From Pacificispira sp965223125 (GTDB taxonomy: Bacteria; Pseudomonadota; Alphaproteobacteria; UBA8366; Aestuariispiraceae), in NCBI GenBank assembly GCA_965223125.1, contig OZ244984.1, positions 2,170,001 to 2,234,000 on the forward strand: DNA of 64,000 nt, given 5' to 3'. The notes beneath the pieces are model-generated. The model searched no databases. It was not told the origin of the DNA and saw nothing but the letters and a program-made list of their open reading frames with translations. A program made the position numbers and the translations under genes. Of this stretch, positions 54,606 through 64,000 are shown piece after piece; the stretch's first letter is position 1, and every line of letters begins with the position of its first letter.

Positions 54606-56117
54606 TTATTCTGTTCTGACTTTTGCCAGGGTCAGCAGCCGATCAAGATCGCAATGGGCTTCCATATGATCGGCCAAGCGGTCTAGGGTACGCTCAACGG
54701 TTTCCTCGTAGCGGTTGTCCTGCGGGCGGTTGGTGCGGAAGCGGGAGAGATAGGCGTGGCGGAAGGCATCGGCGGCGAACAGGCCGTGCAGGTAACATCC
54801 GGTAATGCGCCCGCCCGATGCCTGCGCCCCGTCTGGACGGGGGGCGGAATCGAACGTATCGATCTCGACCATCGGATAAGCGCAGCCTGGACCTTCAGTA
54901 CGGCCCATATGCATCTCATACCCTGAAACCGTCGCGCCGGTGGTCAGATCACGTCCCTGGGCCTCGACCAATGTCTTGGGGCCTTTCAGGACGGTTTCGA
55001 CATCCAGAAGCCCCAGCCCTTCAACAGTTCCCGGTGGACCTTCTATTCCATCCGGATCGGAAATCCGGTGACCCAGCATCTGATATCCGGCACAGAGGCC
55101 AAGGACATGGCCGCCGCGTCGGACATGGCCCAGCAAGTCGATGTCCCAACCGTTGTGGCGGAAATCCGCCAGGTCGGCGATGGTCGCCTTGGAACCGGGG
55201 ATTAGCACCAGATCAGCATCGCCGGGGAGGGGAGTTCCCGTCGCGATGATCTCCACGCTGACATCCGGTTCTCCTCGCAATGGGTCAAGATCGTCGAAAT
55301 TTGCGATGCGGGACAGACGTGGCACGGCGATACGGATCGGGCGTGTCCCGACGCCAAGGGTCGAGATCCTGCCGCGATCCATCGCCACGGCGTCTTCAGC
55401 GGGCAGCAGATGCGCCTCCGGGAACCAGGTCAATACGCCCAGACAATCCAGTCCGGTCCGCGCGTTGATTGCCTCGATCCCGCTATCGAACAGGGAGACG
55501 TCGCCGCGGAATTTGTTGATCATATAGCCGACCAGTCGGGCGCGTTCTTCCGGTTCCAGCACGGCATGGGTTCCGACGACCGAGGCGATTACACCGCCTC
55601 GGTCGATGTCCGCGACCAGCACGACCGGCAGATCCGCCGCTTCGGCAAACCCCATATTGGCGATGTCACCGGCACGCAGGTTGATCTCCGCCGGACTGCC
55701 CGCCCCTTCGACCAGGATCAGATCGGCATTCCGTGCCAGACGCTCGAAACTCTCCAATGCTTTAGGCAAGAGCGTGGCCTTCAGCGCATAATAGTCGCGC
55801 GCCTTTGCGGTGCCGAAGACACGGCCCTGAACGATGATCTGCGATCCGTAATCACTCTGCGGTTTCAGGAGGATCGGGTTCATATCGACAGACGGGGTCA
55901 GCCCAGCCGCCCGTGCCTGCAATCCCTGGGCGCGACCGATCTCGCCGCCATCGGCGGTGACGGCGGCATTGTTCGACATGTTCTGCGGCTTGAACGGGGC
56001 GACACGCAATCCGCGTCGATGATAGGCCCGCGCCAGACCCGCGACGAGCAGGCTTTTGCCAACATCGGATCCCGTTCCCTGTAGCATCAGGGCCGGAACA
56101 TGGGGGGCAATCGCCAT
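54606..56117 (-). CDS. cobQ: Cobyric acid synthase
   Basis: The 503-residue enzyme amidates four carboxyl groups of adenosylcobyrinic acid a,c-diamide, using glutamine. It has an ATP-binding domain with GTGSDVGKSLL and FKPQNMSNNA, and a C-terminal glutamine amidotransferase domain with the nucleophile in LGLCAGYQMLG and the final His in CYLHGLF. It ends seven bases from the betC stop on the opposite strand. Confidence 0.95.
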   Translation of the reverse strand: MAIAPHVPALMLQGTGSDVGKSLLVAGLARAYHRRGLRVAPFKPQNMSNNAAVTADGGEIGRAQGLQARAAGLTPSVDMNPILLKPQSDYGSQIIVQGRVFGTAKARDYYALKATLLPKALESFERLARNADLILVEGAGSPAEINLRAGDIANMGFAEAADLPVVLVADIDRGGVIASVVGTHAVLEPEERARLVGYMINKFRGDVSLFDSGIEAINARTGLDCLGVLTWFPEAHLLPAEDAVAMDRGRISTLGVGTRPIRIAVPRLSRIANFDDLDPLRGEPDVSVEIIATGTPLPGDADLVLIPGSKATIADLADFRHNGWDIDLLGHVRRGGHVLGLCAGYQMLGHRISDPDGIEGPPGTVEGLGLLDVETVLKGPKTLVEAQGRDLTTGATVSGYEMHMGRTEGPGCAYPMVEIDTFDSAPRPDGAQASGGRITGCYLHGLFAADAFRHAYLSRFRTNRPQDNRYEETVERTLDRLADHMEAHCDLDRLLTLAKVRTE

Positions 56118-56132
56118 TGCCGGGGTCGGGCG

Positions 56133-56834
56133 CTATTGTTGCGTCATGAAGTTTTTTAGCGTCTGGCGCAGGCTGTCGGCCTGAGAGTTTCCTACGGCAC
56201 CGTCCAGCACCACTTGCCGGGGCGTGACGGTCTGGCCGTAATAATCCCGGATCAGGCTTTCGCGGGGAATGAGGGCGCTGCCTTCAACATTAACGCCGAT
56301 GAAGGCACCCTTGGCGATGGAATAGGCGATGACATCAGCATTCATGTTGGTTGTCGTGGTCGCCTCTGCGCCACTGCCATAGGGGCCGATCGCGCCGGAG
56401 ATTTCCCCACCGATCTGTACCTGGTCCTCCAGGATCGCTTCCAACCCGCGCCCGGTCATGATGATCAGAAGCATTTCCGAGGACTGACCGCCGAACTGCA
56501 GTCCGAAAGAGGCCGAGCCGAGGGTCAGGAAACTCGGATAGCTCCATTCGTTGTTCTGGCCCCGCGCCATCAGGACACCGGATCCGCCTTCGCCGCCGAT
56601 GAAAAAGCCTCCCTTCAGCAGAGTCGGGACGATCACGACGCCTTTCGCCTGGCGCAGGTAATTGCGGACATATTTGGCGAATTCAGGATGATCCCACATG
56701 CGTTTTGCCGTGTACTCGGCCTTGATGACCAGTTCCTCCGCATCGAGTTTCTGTGCTTGCGCCGTTGCTCCCGGCCCGACAATAAAGGCCAGGAAAAGGA
56801 ATGCGGTGAAAGCCAGACGGGTCAATTTTTGCAT
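56133..56834 (-). CDS. SYLF/YSC84 lipid-binding domain protein
   Basis: The 233-residue secreted protein has a signal peptide (FTAFLFLAFIVGPGATAQA) and the SYLF domain: AKGVVIVPTLLKGGFFIGGEGGSGVLMARG, GSASFGLQFGGQSSEMLLIIM and IAYSIAKGAFIGVNVEGSAL. It would bind phospholipid at a membrane. It sits between cobQ and cobO but has no known cobalamin role. Confidence 0.88.
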   Translation of the reverse strand: MQKLTRLAFTAFLFLAFIVGPGATAQAQKLDAEELVIKAEYTAKRMWDHPEFAKYVRNYLRQAKGVVIVPTLLKGGFFIGGEGGSGVLMARGQNNEWSYPSFLTLGSASFGLQFGGQSSEMLLIIMTGRGLEAILEDQVQIGGEISGAIGPYGSGAEATTTTNMNADVIAYSIAKGAFIGVNVEGSALIPRESLIRDYYGQTVTPRQVVLDGAVGNSQADSLRQTLKNFMTQQ

Positions 56835-56865
56835 TGATGAAATCCTTTCTGCCCAGGCAGTCGTG

Positions 56866-57489
56866 TCAGAATTCGATCCCGATCTGGGCCTTCACGCCCG
56901 CTCGGAAGGGATGTTTTATCTGGGTCATCTCGGTCACCAGATCGGCCATATCGATCAGTTCTTCCTTTGCATTTCGTCCGGTGATGACGACATGCAGCAT
57001 CTCGCGCTTCGATGCCAGCGTCTCCAGCACTTCGGCAAGATCAAGGTAATCGTAGCGCAGCACGATGTTCATCTCATCCAGAACCACCATGTCGAAACTG
57101 GGATCGGCCATCGCCTCCTTCGCAAAGGCCCAGGCGGCCTGGGCGGCGGCGATATCGCGGGCGCGGTCCTGGGTATCCCAGGTGAAGCCTTCGCCCATCG
57201 CCTTCATGATGCAGAGATCGGGGAAATGTTTCAGCACCTCCCGCTCACCGGTATTCCAGACACCCTTCACGAACTGGACGATACAGACCTTCTTGCCATT
57301 CCCGACGGCTCGGGCAGCCAGACCCATGGCGGCGGTTGTCTTGCCCTTGCCTTTGCCGGTATGGACAATCAGCAAGCCCTTTTCGATGGTTTTTTCGGCC
57401 AGCATCTTGTCGCGCGCAGCCTTCTTTTTTGCCATTTTCTCGGCATGGCGCTGGTTGATTTCCTCTTCGGACATGCCGTCGGTCTTCAT
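56866..57489 (-). CDS. cobO: Cob(I)yrinic acid a,c-diamide adenosyltransferase
   Basis: The 207-residue CobO/BtuR-type enzyme transfers the adenosyl group of ATP to the corrinoid cobalt. It has the P-loop HTGKGKGKTTAA, CIVQFVKG, MVVLDEMNIVL and HVVITGRNAKEELID. The start at 57489 (MKTDGMSEEE) is chosen from family similarity. It, the SYLF gene and cobQ run in the same direction with small gaps. Confidence 0.93.
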   Translation of the reverse strand: MKTDGMSEEEINQRHAEKMAKKKAARDKMLAEKTIEKGLLIVHTGKGKGKTTAAMGLAARAVGNGKKVCIVQFVKGVWNTGEREVLKHFPDLCIMKAMGEGFTWDTQDRARDIAAAQAAWAFAKEAMADPSFDMVVLDEMNIVLRYDYLDLAEVLETLASKREMLHVVITGRNAKEELIDMADLVTEMTQIKHPFRAGVKAQIGIEF

Positions 57490-57657
57490 CGATATAGGAT
57501 CCTCGTATCGGAATGCTGATGCATGCGGTAACGAACCGCCACGAATCCCAAAGATCCGCAGGTGACAGGAACCTTGCATGATTCGACCAGCCCGTCAGGC
57601 GGATTCAGCGGCAAATTTAGGGCATTTTCGCGACAGGGTTTCCGATTTCCGGTATCG

Positions 57658-58041
57658 CTATTCCGCAGCCAGGGCTGGGGGTAGGGAAGGAGGATCGACG
57701 CGTTTCGTCAGTGCCGTGGATGACTCCCTGGTCTTCGCGATCACCGCTTCCTGTTCGCGTTTCATGCGGGCGGATTCCATTTCCATCTGCCGTAGCCGAT
57801 ACTCGGCATTGCGCAGCCGACGGCGCAGTCCGCCTGCCCCGATAAAGGCGGCAATCGCCCCGATCAGAAATCCGAAAACAAGGACGATGAAAACCGCCAG
57901 TGCGACAGGCAGGGAAACCTCTGTCTCAAACGGCCAGAGCCGGAGCGCAATCGGGTCAACATTCGAGATTGCAAAGGAAATGGCGGCCAGAATGATGGGC
58001 AGGCTGAACACGAAACCGATCAATTTCAAAATCGCGCGCAT
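57658..58041 (-). CDS. lapA: LapA-domain membrane protein
   Basis: The 127-residue protein has two membrane helices (IGFVFSLPIILAAISFAI and LPVALAVFIVLVFGFLIGAIAAF) and a charged C-terminal coiled coil (RRRLRNAEYRLRQMEMESARM), as in the lipopolysaccharide assembly protein A family. It is 92 bases downstream of ihfB, the usual arrangement. Confidence 0.88.
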   Translation of the reverse strand: MRAILKLIGFVFSLPIILAAISFAISNVDPIALRLWPFETEVSLPVALAVFIVLVFGFLIGAIAAFIGAGGLRRRLRNAEYRLRQMEMESARMKREQEAVIAKTRESSTALTKRVDPPSLPPALAAE

Positions 58042-58133
58042 GGCGGTTTTTCAGGTCCTGTTCATAATGAAACCGGAATACCGAACCGGACTGTGCCGTA
58101 TCCACCCGGTCTATATGATTATTACGTGCAGGG

Positions 58134-58415
58134 TTACTCGCCGGTATTCAGACGTTCACGCAACTGCTTGCCGGTTTTGAAGAACGGTACAACCTTCGCA
58201 TCAACGGAAACCGACTCACCGGTGCGGGGATTACGCCCGGTACGGGCGTCGCGTTCCTTGATTGAAAAGGCTCCGAACCCTCGCAATTCAACACGGTCCC
58301 CCCGAGACAGCGCAGCCGTCACTTCGTCGAACACGGTACCAACCACCCGTTCGACATCCCGTTGAAACAGGCCCCGCCGCTGCGCAATGCGGGCGATCAA
58401 ATCGGATCGCGTCAT
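58134..58415 (-). CDS. ihfB: Integration host factor beta subunit
   Basis: The 93-residue DNA-bending protein has the HU/IHF fold, with RVELRGFGAFSIKERDAR and RNPRTGESV, including the conserved proline that inserts into the minor groove. It forms a heterodimer with IhfA. It lies between rpsA and lapA as in many Proteobacteria. Confidence 0.95.
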   Translation of the reverse strand: MTRSDLIARIAQRRGLFQRDVERVVGTVFDEVTAALSRGDRVELRGFGAFSIKERDARTGRNPRTGESVSVDAKVVPFFKTGKQLRERLNTGE

Positions 58416-58743
58416 GTACTGTCTCCCGCCCGTTCCCGTGCCTGAGATGGTTTTTCATCCGGCACCCTGATTTTCGCAACCTGATCGTACCGTTTCCGGA
58501 CATCCCGTATCGCACGACCACTGGCGGGCGGCACAACTCGTTTGAAAACGATGGCCTCCATTGCCAATCCGCAGATCGTTCATGGATGAAGACGATTTTG
58601 CACGATCATCAATAGACCCTGCCAAAGGGCTGTTTTCCCGTCAAGGATAAATACCAGATATCACTGGATTTATCGAAAACGGAAACGGGCCGGTCCCAAG
58701 GATTGGAACCGGCCCGCCTTTACTCTGATACTGAGTTTGGTGA
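58416..58743. other. rpsA-ihfB intergenic region
   Basis: The 328 bases hold the rpsA terminator (58686-58716) and the ihfB promoter region. I see no gene or other repeat. Confidence 0.5.
58686..58716 (-). terminator. Terminator of rpsA
   Basis: CGGGCCGGT (58686-58694) pairs with ACCGGCCCG (58708-58716), extended by one mismatched pair inside. On the minus strand the stem is followed by TTTCCGTTTTC, so it ends the rpsA transcript 28 bases after the stop codon. Confidence 0.75.
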
Positions 58744-60432
58744 TCAGTCGTCGCTGGACTGTTCTTCCCGCTTCTTCAGCGCGGCACCCAAGATATCCCC
58801 GAGCGAGGCTCCCGAGTCGGAAGAGCCGTAGGTCGCCATAGCTTCCTTCTCCTCTGCCGTCTCATGGGCCTTGATCGACAGGGTCAGCTTGTGCGTTGCC
58901 TTGTCGATGGCGGTGATCTTGGCATCGACCTTCTCGCCTTCAGCGAAGCGGTCGGGGCGCTGTTCGGATCGATCCCGGCTCAGTTCCGCCTTGCGGATGA
59001 AACCCGGAACCGAGTCCTTCACGGTTACTTCAATGCCGTTGTCGAGAACCTTCGTGACCGTGCAGGTGACGACTTCACCCTTGCGCAGTCCGTCCATGGC
59101 TTCTTCGAACGGATCATTTTCAAGCTGTTTGATGCCAAGAGAGACACGCTCCTTGTCGATATCGACGTCCAGGACTTTCGCCTTCACGCGGTCGCCCTTG
59201 GTGTATTTGGCAAGAGCCTCTTCCGGGGCGGTGTGCCAGTCGATATCCGACATATGCACCATGCCGTCGATTTCCTCGGTAAGACCGACGAACATTCCGA
59301 ATTCGGTGATGTTCTTGATCTCGCCTTCTATTTCAGCACCCACCGGATACTTTTCAGTGAAGGTATCCCACGGATTTTCCTGGCATTGCTTGATACCAAG
59401 TGAGATGCGCCGCTTGTTCGGGTCGACATCCAGCACCATGACGGCCACTTCCTGCGAGGTCGAGACGATCTTGCCGGGATGGACGTTCTTTTTGGTCCAG
59501 GACATTTCGGAGACGTGAACCAGACCTTCGATTCCGGCTTCCAGTTCCACGAAGGCACCGTAATCGGTGATGTTGGTGACGCGCCCGGTGAACTGGGTTC
59601 CGACCGGGTATTTGGCATCAACACCTTCCCATGGATCGGACAGAAGCTGCTTCATGCCGAGAGAGATGCGCTGGGTTTCCGAATTGAAGCGGATGACCTG
59701 CACATTGACGGTCTGACCGATCGACAGTTCTTCCGACGGGTGGTTGATGCGCCGCCAGGAAATGTCAGTGACGTGCAACAGCCCGTCCACACCGCCGAGA
59801 TCGACGAAGGCACCGTAATCGGTAATGTTCTTGACCACGCCTTCCAGTACCTGGCCCTCTTTGAGGTTCTCGACCAGTTCGGCGCGCTGCTCGGCGCGGG
59901 TTTCTTCCAGGACGGCGCGGCGGGACACGACGATGTTGCCACGGCTGCGGTCCATCTTGAGGATCTGGAAGGGCTGGGGGGTGTTCATCAGCGGGGTGAT
60001 GTCGCGCACCGGGCGGATATCGACCTGGCTGCCCGGCAGGAAGGCGACGGCACCGTTCAGGTCGACGGTGAAGCCACCCTTCACGCGACCGAAGATCACG
60101 CCGTTGACACGCTCCTGGCTGTTGAACTGTTCTTCCAGCTTGATCCAGCTTTCTTCGCGCTTGGCCTTCTCGCGGCTCAGCATCGCCTCGCCGTTCTTGT
60201 CTTCCATGCGCTCGACGAAGACTTCGACCTGATCGCCCGGCTTCAGGTTGGCAGGCTGGCCAGGGCTGCCGAATTCCTTCAGCGCGACGCGGCCTTCTGC
60301 CTTCAACCCGACATCGATCAATGCCATGTCGTTGTCGATGGAAATTACGATACCTTTTACGACGGTCCCTTCGAGCGAGTCGCTCTCGCCCAGGGATTCT
60401 TCCAATAGCTCGGCAAAGCTTTCTTTTGCCAT
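58744..60432 (-). CDS. rpsA: 30S ribosomal protein S1
   Basis: The 562-residue protein brings mRNA to the 30S subunit. Six S1 motifs are visible, each with a phrase like GAFVDLGGVDGLLHVTDISW, GAFVELEAGIEGLVHVSEMSW or GMFVGLTEEIDGMVHMSDIDW and a closing RISLGxKQ. The start at 60432 (MAKESFAELLEE) has AAAGGA eleven bases upstream. cmk lies just upstream, the usual order. Confidence 0.96.
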   Translation of the reverse strand: MAKESFAELLEESLGESDSLEGTVVKGIVISIDNDMALIDVGLKAEGRVALKEFGSPGQPANLKPGDQVEVFVERMEDKNGEAMLSREKAKREESWIKLEEQFNSQERVNGVIFGRVKGGFTVDLNGAVAFLPGSQVDIRPVRDITPLMNTPQPFQILKMDRSRGNIVVSRRAVLEETRAEQRAELVENLKEGQVLEGVVKNITDYGAFVDLGGVDGLLHVTDISWRRINHPSEELSIGQTVNVQVIRFNSETQRISLGMKQLLSDPWEGVDAKYPVGTQFTGRVTNITDYGAFVELEAGIEGLVHVSEMSWTKKNVHPGKIVSTSQEVAVMVLDVDPNKRRISLGIKQCQENPWDTFTEKYPVGAEIEGEIKNITEFGMFVGLTEEIDGMVHMSDIDWHTAPEEALAKYTKGDRVKAKVLDVDIDKERVSLGIKQLENDPFEEAMDGLRKGEVVTCTVTKVLDNGIEVTVKDSVPGFIRKAELSRDRSEQRPDRFAEGEKVDAKITAIDKATHKLTLSIKAHETAEEKEAMATYGSSDSGASLGDILGAALKKREEQSSDD

Positions 60433-60580
60433 GATGGTGATATTCCTTTCAGCAGTCGGTTCGTTTTCCGGCCATCCGGTTGTATCCGGCGGTCTCGCCC
60501 CAAATGAATGAAAGGGACCCGCACGCCTGGGGCTAGTCGCGCGGTCCCTGCACCATACCTGACTTCCGGTTCCGGTCTGC

Positions 60581-61273
60581 CTACAGCAGGTCGAAGCCGT
60601 TTTCGGCCTCTTCCGCAGCATCCAGGGCTTCCCGCACCGGCCCCCCCACAATGCGCAGGGCAGCGGCGAAGGCCTGATCGACGTCGAGTTCGGTCGTGTC
60701 CAGCACCACCGCATCCGCTGCCGGTTTCAGGGGGGCTACCGTGCGGTTCATATCACGGGTATCCCTTGCCTTCAAATCCTCCAGAACGCGCGGGTATATA
60801 CTGGGCGTACCCCGATTGAGCAACTCTTTGTGTCGCCGCTCGGCACGAATCTCGACATTTGCGGTAACATAGAGCTTCGCGACGGCATCCGGACAGATCA
60901 CGGTGCCGATATCGCGCCCGTCCAGAACAGCGCCTGATTTGCCGTCTGGTGGCACTTCGGCAAAGCTACGTTGGAAAGCCAGCAGCGCGGCGCGCACACC
61001 CTCTATCGCAGCTACCTTGGAGGCGGCGGATGCGGCGTCGTCACCGGACAAATCCGGGTCGTCCAGTTCCGTAACGTCCAGCGCTTCGGCCGCCGCAGAC
61101 GCTGCCTCCTCGTCCTCCGGGTCCCCCCCTGCGCGCAGGATTTTCAATCCGACCGCACGATAGAGCTTTCCGGTGTCGAGATAGGCAAAGTCGAAATGTG
61201 TTGCCAGTTTCCGCGCCACGGTCCCCTTGCCGCTGGCAGCGGGACCGTCGACGGCGATGATGATGGATGTCAT
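60581..61273 (-). CDS. cmk: (d)CMP kinase
   Basis: Cmk phosphorylates CMP and dCMP. The 230-residue protein starts IIIAVDGPAASGKGTVARKLA (P-loop) and has YLDTGKLYRAVGL and VLDGRDIGTVICPDAVAKLYVTA. An Ala/Ser/Asp-rich insert (about 52-85) is somewhat longer than in E. coli Cmk. aroA, often upstream, is not here. Confidence 0.95.
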   Translation of the reverse strand: MTSIIIAVDGPAASGKGTVARKLATHFDFAYLDTGKLYRAVGLKILRAGGDPEDEEAASAAAEALDVTELDDPDLSGDDAASAASKVAAIEGVRAALLAFQRSFAEVPPDGKSGAVLDGRDIGTVICPDAVAKLYVTANVEIRAERRHKELLNRGTPSIYPRVLEDLKARDTRDMNRTVAPLKPAADAVVLDTTELDVDQAFAAALRIVGGPVREALDAAEEAENGFDLL

Positions 61274-61421
61274 GGGTAAATCGCACCGTTCCTGTCAGAT
61301 GTTCCGGCAGCCGTCCCAGCTCGGACGACCCTTTCACGCACCTTCCCGGTTTCTACTCTTTCCGGAGGGGCTGTTTCAACCATGATGCGGTACACCGCAT
61401 AATTGGTGCGGGATCGGGAAA

Positions 61422-61916
61422 TCACACCGCGCCGCCTGGCAGTTTCTCCAGGTAACAGCCAGATATCCGCCAATCGCCATCCGGCATCTGACGAAGGGTG
61501 TAATGCGCCATCCAGGCGGATCCGTCGCGGGCGATGAGGCGAAGCAATTGCCGTACATCGCTGCCGTGCAGGGTGAAGGCATCGAACTCGGTTGCCTGCG
61601 GCGCGATCAGCGGGGCGTATCCCTGGGTCACCATCTGCATGAAACTGTCGGGATTGCCGAACCGCTGCTGGATGATCGGGGCCGCATGGGCATAGGCTCC
61701 GATCTTGTCGCCGCTGCGGAAGGCCTCCAACTGGCTGCTGATCACGGTCTCGACCGCATTTTGCGGTGTTCCGTTCTGTGCCTGTGGGACCGATGGAAAC
61801 CCGACCACCAACAGCGCTGCCAGAACAAGGATCATCAGCAATATGAGTGCGCGAACCGTCGACCTGTTTGTAGGCCGGATGCCAGGTATCGTCACATGTT
61901 CCCTTGCCATGGCCAT
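61422..61916 (-). CDS. DUF4864 secreted or membrane-anchored protein
   Basis: The 164-residue protein has an N-terminal helix (ALILLMILVLAALLVVGF) and the DUF4864 part: ISSQLEAFRSGDKIGAYAHAAPIIQQRFGNPDSFMQMV and a closing WRISGCYLEK. The fold is NTF2-like; the function is unknown. It lies 148 bases before cmk in the same direction. Confidence 0.8.
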   Translation of the reverse strand: MAMAREHVTIPGIRPTNRSTVRALILLMILVLAALLVVGFPSVPQAQNGTPQNAVETVISSQLEAFRSGDKIGAYAHAAPIIQQRFGNPDSFMQMVTQGYAPLIAPQATEFDAFTLHGSDVRQLLRLIARDGSAWMAHYTLRQMPDGDWRISGCYLEKLPGGAV

Positions 61917-62013
61917 CTATCTACCCCCTCTCGTGAAACCCCTCACGAAAGGAATACGCAGTAAGGCCGGGAAAGGATTTCCCGCCGCACGGAACGGTGA
62001 GTATTCGGATGGG

Positions 62014-63126
62014 TCAGCGAACGTAGAGATGCACTTCGTTCTGGGCCGTATCGCGGGTATCGGCCATCAGATTGATGCGACCCGGCTGCACCCCCATATC
62101 AGTCAGCGTACGCAGCACGTCTTCGGCATTACGGCGTGCGGCGCTACCGTTCAGCGCCACCTGGGCGGCATTGCCGCGTTCGGGGCTGACGGCGACCAGA
62201 TCGAATACCGCATTCGGCTTCGCGGTCAGCGCCTGGCTGACGGCATTGTAGAGGGCCTGCTGATAGGGGACGTTTTCCCGGTCGAAGCGGATGATGACCA
62301 GCGGATCCAGTTCCGGGCTGATGCCGGGACTGGATGAGGCCTGGCTGGCGGCAGCGGCCTCAACCAGCGCGAAAGAGCGGCTGGCGATGTTGGTGCCGTA
62401 AAGCTCACCGTTCTTGATGCCCAAGGCGAGCGTGGTCATGTTCTGGCGCTCGTTGGAGACATAGAGATTGTGCCGGTTGATCTCCTGGGTGACAGAGGTG
62501 AGCATCCGATCAAGATCGACCAGCGATTGATAGACCTCGTCCTCAAGCCCACGCAGGCGCAGATGGTCTTCATCCACCGCGCCGCTGAGACCATAGGTCG
62601 CCTGGACGGTGCTCAGCAGGAATTTTCCGAATGCCGCTTCGTCGGAAGCATTGCTGTGCAGCGAGGACAGCGCCGGGATCGTCTGTTCAACCGTCGCCAG
62701 GGAGACCTGCGCGGCGTTCCATTGCTCGACCAGCAGCGGGTTGCCCGGTGTTGTGCCGGTTTGCAGACGCGATGTGATCTGGGCCTTGTGATTGTGATAA
62801 CTGTTCGCGCTTGATGCGCTGTTCCGGCGGATATCGGCCAGCTGACCCTTCAACACGCCGACCTTGTCGACCAACTGGCCCAGATCCTGTTCCATCTGCG
62901 CGATGCGTTCACCGACCGCCGTGGTGCCGGTATAGACCGCCATGCGTTCTGCGGGAACATCGCCTTCGCTCGTCGCCGTTGCCGTGCCGGTGGAGGAGGA
63001 GGTCGATTGGCCGCTGCTGCTGCCCGATGGCTCCTGAGCCTCCAGGGATGGCCATACCGAGTCGCATCCAGCCAGCATGACACAGGTTGCGCCAATCAAA
63101 CCCAGCATCTTGAAAGAAGTCGTCAT
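62014..63126 (-). CDS. Lipoprotein, unknown function, OmpA-like C-terminus
   Basis: The 370-residue protein has a lipoprotein signal (VMLAGC, Cys at about 21), a Ser/Thr-rich linker, a long helical middle part (about 70-230, IAQMEQDLGQLVDKVGVLKGQLADI) that could form a coiled coil, and a C-terminal part (about 275-370) with VIIRFDRENVPYQQALYNAV and GSAARRNAEDVLRTLTDMGVQPGRI, resembling the peptidoglycan-binding OmpA fold. It would link outer membrane and wall. The start at 63126 (MTTSFKML) follows from the signal. Confidence 0.7.
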   Translation of the reverse strand: MTTSFKMLGLIGATCVMLAGCDSVWPSLEAQEPSGSSSGQSTSSSTGTATATSEGDVPAERMAVYTGTTAVGERIAQMEQDLGQLVDKVGVLKGQLADIRRNSASSANSYHNHKAQITSRLQTGTTPGNPLLVEQWNAAQVSLATVEQTIPALSSLHSNASDEAAFGKFLLSTVQATYGLSGAVDEDHLRLRGLEDEVYQSLVDLDRMLTSVTQEINRHNLYVSNERQNMTTLALGIKNGELYGTNIASRSFALVEAAAASQASSSPGISPELDPLVIIRFDRENVPYQQALYNAVSQALTAKPNAVFDLVAVSPERGNAAQVALNGSAARRNAEDVLRTLTDMGVQPGRINLMADTRDTAQNEVHLYVR

Positions 63127-63139
63127 GCCCTGTACCGCC

Positions 63140-63445
63140 CTATCTCTGTCGGACCGCGCCGGTCCGGAAATCATCGGAATTCAAGGCCCGCCAAAAGGGG
63201 ACCCCCGCCTCGACCCTCAACCCTGATCCGGCCGCCGTTCCGTTCAGTTCCGCTAACGAGACTCCCCCGTACACGATCCCACCCGGTGCAGTGACCTCCC
63301 AATCTCCCAACCGCCCCAACGTATACGCTCCGCCCCTGGGGGCGATCCGTCGCAGGTCCGGCACCGACTTCGCCAGCATTGCTTTGCCTAGTCCCGCCGT
63401 CCAATCCTGCCAATGCTCCCATCGATACACAATCCTGACAATCAA
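63140..63445 (-). CDS. Hypothetical protein, weakly supported
   Basis: A 101-residue frame ends 13 bases before the lipoprotein start and reads with reasonable composition (WTAGLGKAMLAKSVPDLRRIAP, GGVSLAELNGTAAGSGLRVE). It has no recognised motif or good ribosome binding site; it may be a real upstream gene or chance. Confidence 0.3.
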   Translation of the reverse strand: MIVRIVYRWEHWQDWTAGLGKAMLAKSVPDLRRIAPRGGAYTLGRLGDWEVTAPGGIVYGGVSLAELNGTAAGSGLRVEAGVPFWRALNSDDFRTGAVRQR

Positions 63446-63910
63446 TACAGGATTTTGTACGATGGAACGGGCATCAAAGCCTTTCCCGGACCCGATGCCA
63501 GCACGGAAATCAGTATTTCCAACGCGGATACTACTTTACCCTCTGCACGGGGACAACCCGCATTCTATCACGGACTGGTGCGAATCCCATTGGACTTGCG
63601 TGGTTTTTCAGTAAATCTGCCCGCTTGCGCGCGGCGGTCTCCGGGAAGGTGTGCCGAGTCTGCAACACAGTTAGGAAAAAATTCATGACGTCCCGATAGA
63701 GACCCGAAAGGCACGGGACCGTCTGTCCGATATTGCCGGTAGAACGGGTGGTCGTGCGTATGGTCGTGCCAGGGGGGCAAATGTCGGCCCGGGAAGGGGA
63801 CGGGGTTGCGGGCAAATTCACCGATGCGAAAAAACCCCCTTGCCAACTCGCCCCGCATCCCCTATCAACCGCGCCGCGTCCAAGGGTGATCACCTCCTCA
63901 GGACGCCCGC
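63446..63910. other. Intergenic region before tRNA-Arg
   Basis: These 465 bases show no supported gene. The longest frames are on the minus strand and lack protein features. The promoter of the tRNA should be here. Confidence 0.4.
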
Positions 63911-63987
<77 letters not shown>

Positions 63988-64000
63988 ATCTTCTCAATAA

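Noticed and set aside
57490..57657. Possible cobalamin riboswitch before cobO
   Set aside because: A short AGGTTCCTGTCACC-like stretch is present but the conserved box pattern of the riboswitch is not.

Overview
The window is a piece of a GC-rich alphaproteobacterial chromosome. The signs are the heterotetrameric sarcosine oxidase operon, an F0 ATP synthase operon (atpI-atpB-atpE-b'-b) with both b and b' and no F1 genes beside it, the serC-serA pair, the rne-amiC-mrcA block, and the cmk-rpsA-ihfB-lapA block. The style suggests a free-living, possibly marine, Rhodospirillales-like organism; I cannot place it at genus level.

Layout. 1-7458: a truncated membrane protein gene, a GlxA/GbdR-type regulator and the soxBDAG operon (sarcosine to glycine). 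7490-10904: small accessory stretch with a MazE/PemI-Doc type toxin-antitoxin pair, a WYL/TerB-like protein, and an amidoligase fused in operon with a class I glutamine amidotransferase. 10905-13752: serC-serA with a leader region. 13784-16665: F0 ATP synthase operon on the minus strand. 16972-20966: a 44-residue protein, folE (minus), and a tightly overlapping plus-strand run (Fe-S scaffold, yidD, two nucleotide-sugar-type transferases, a phosphotransferase). 20932-23326: ohrR/ohr and a DUF455-bcp pair. 23479-30962: rne, amiC, mrcA. 31066-32885: MATE exporter and DUF2244.

33153-45769 is mobile or decaying DNA. It begins with a HEPN-like gene cut by an in-frame amber codon and continues into a roughly 10-kb podovirus-like prophage remnant, all on the minus strand: capsid, gp11/gp12-like tail tube genes, a tail fibre gene cut by an in-frame opal codon, terminase, and a lysis cassette. 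No portal, integrase, replication or repressor gene is visible, so the remnant looks truncated on its right side.

45770-64000 is core or metabolic: DUF952, pyrD, a TipF-like degenerate EAL protein, a GMC (choline-type) dehydrogenase, an MDR oxidoreductase, an MFS permease with choline-sulfatase, cobQ and cobO around a SYLF lipid-binding protein, lapA, ihfB, rpsA, cmk, secreted or lipoprotein genes of unknown function and a tRNA-Arg(ACG) at the right edge.

Functional links: choline-O-sulfate hydrolysis (betC) and choline oxidation (GMC enzyme) feed glycine betaine, and sarcosine oxidase completes demethylation to glycine; serC/serA make serine for the same one-carbon pool, with folE supplying folate. 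The most unusual items are the two stop-interrupted genes in the mobile region, the amidoligase/amidotransferase operon, and several palindromic operator candidates placed on clear promoters.
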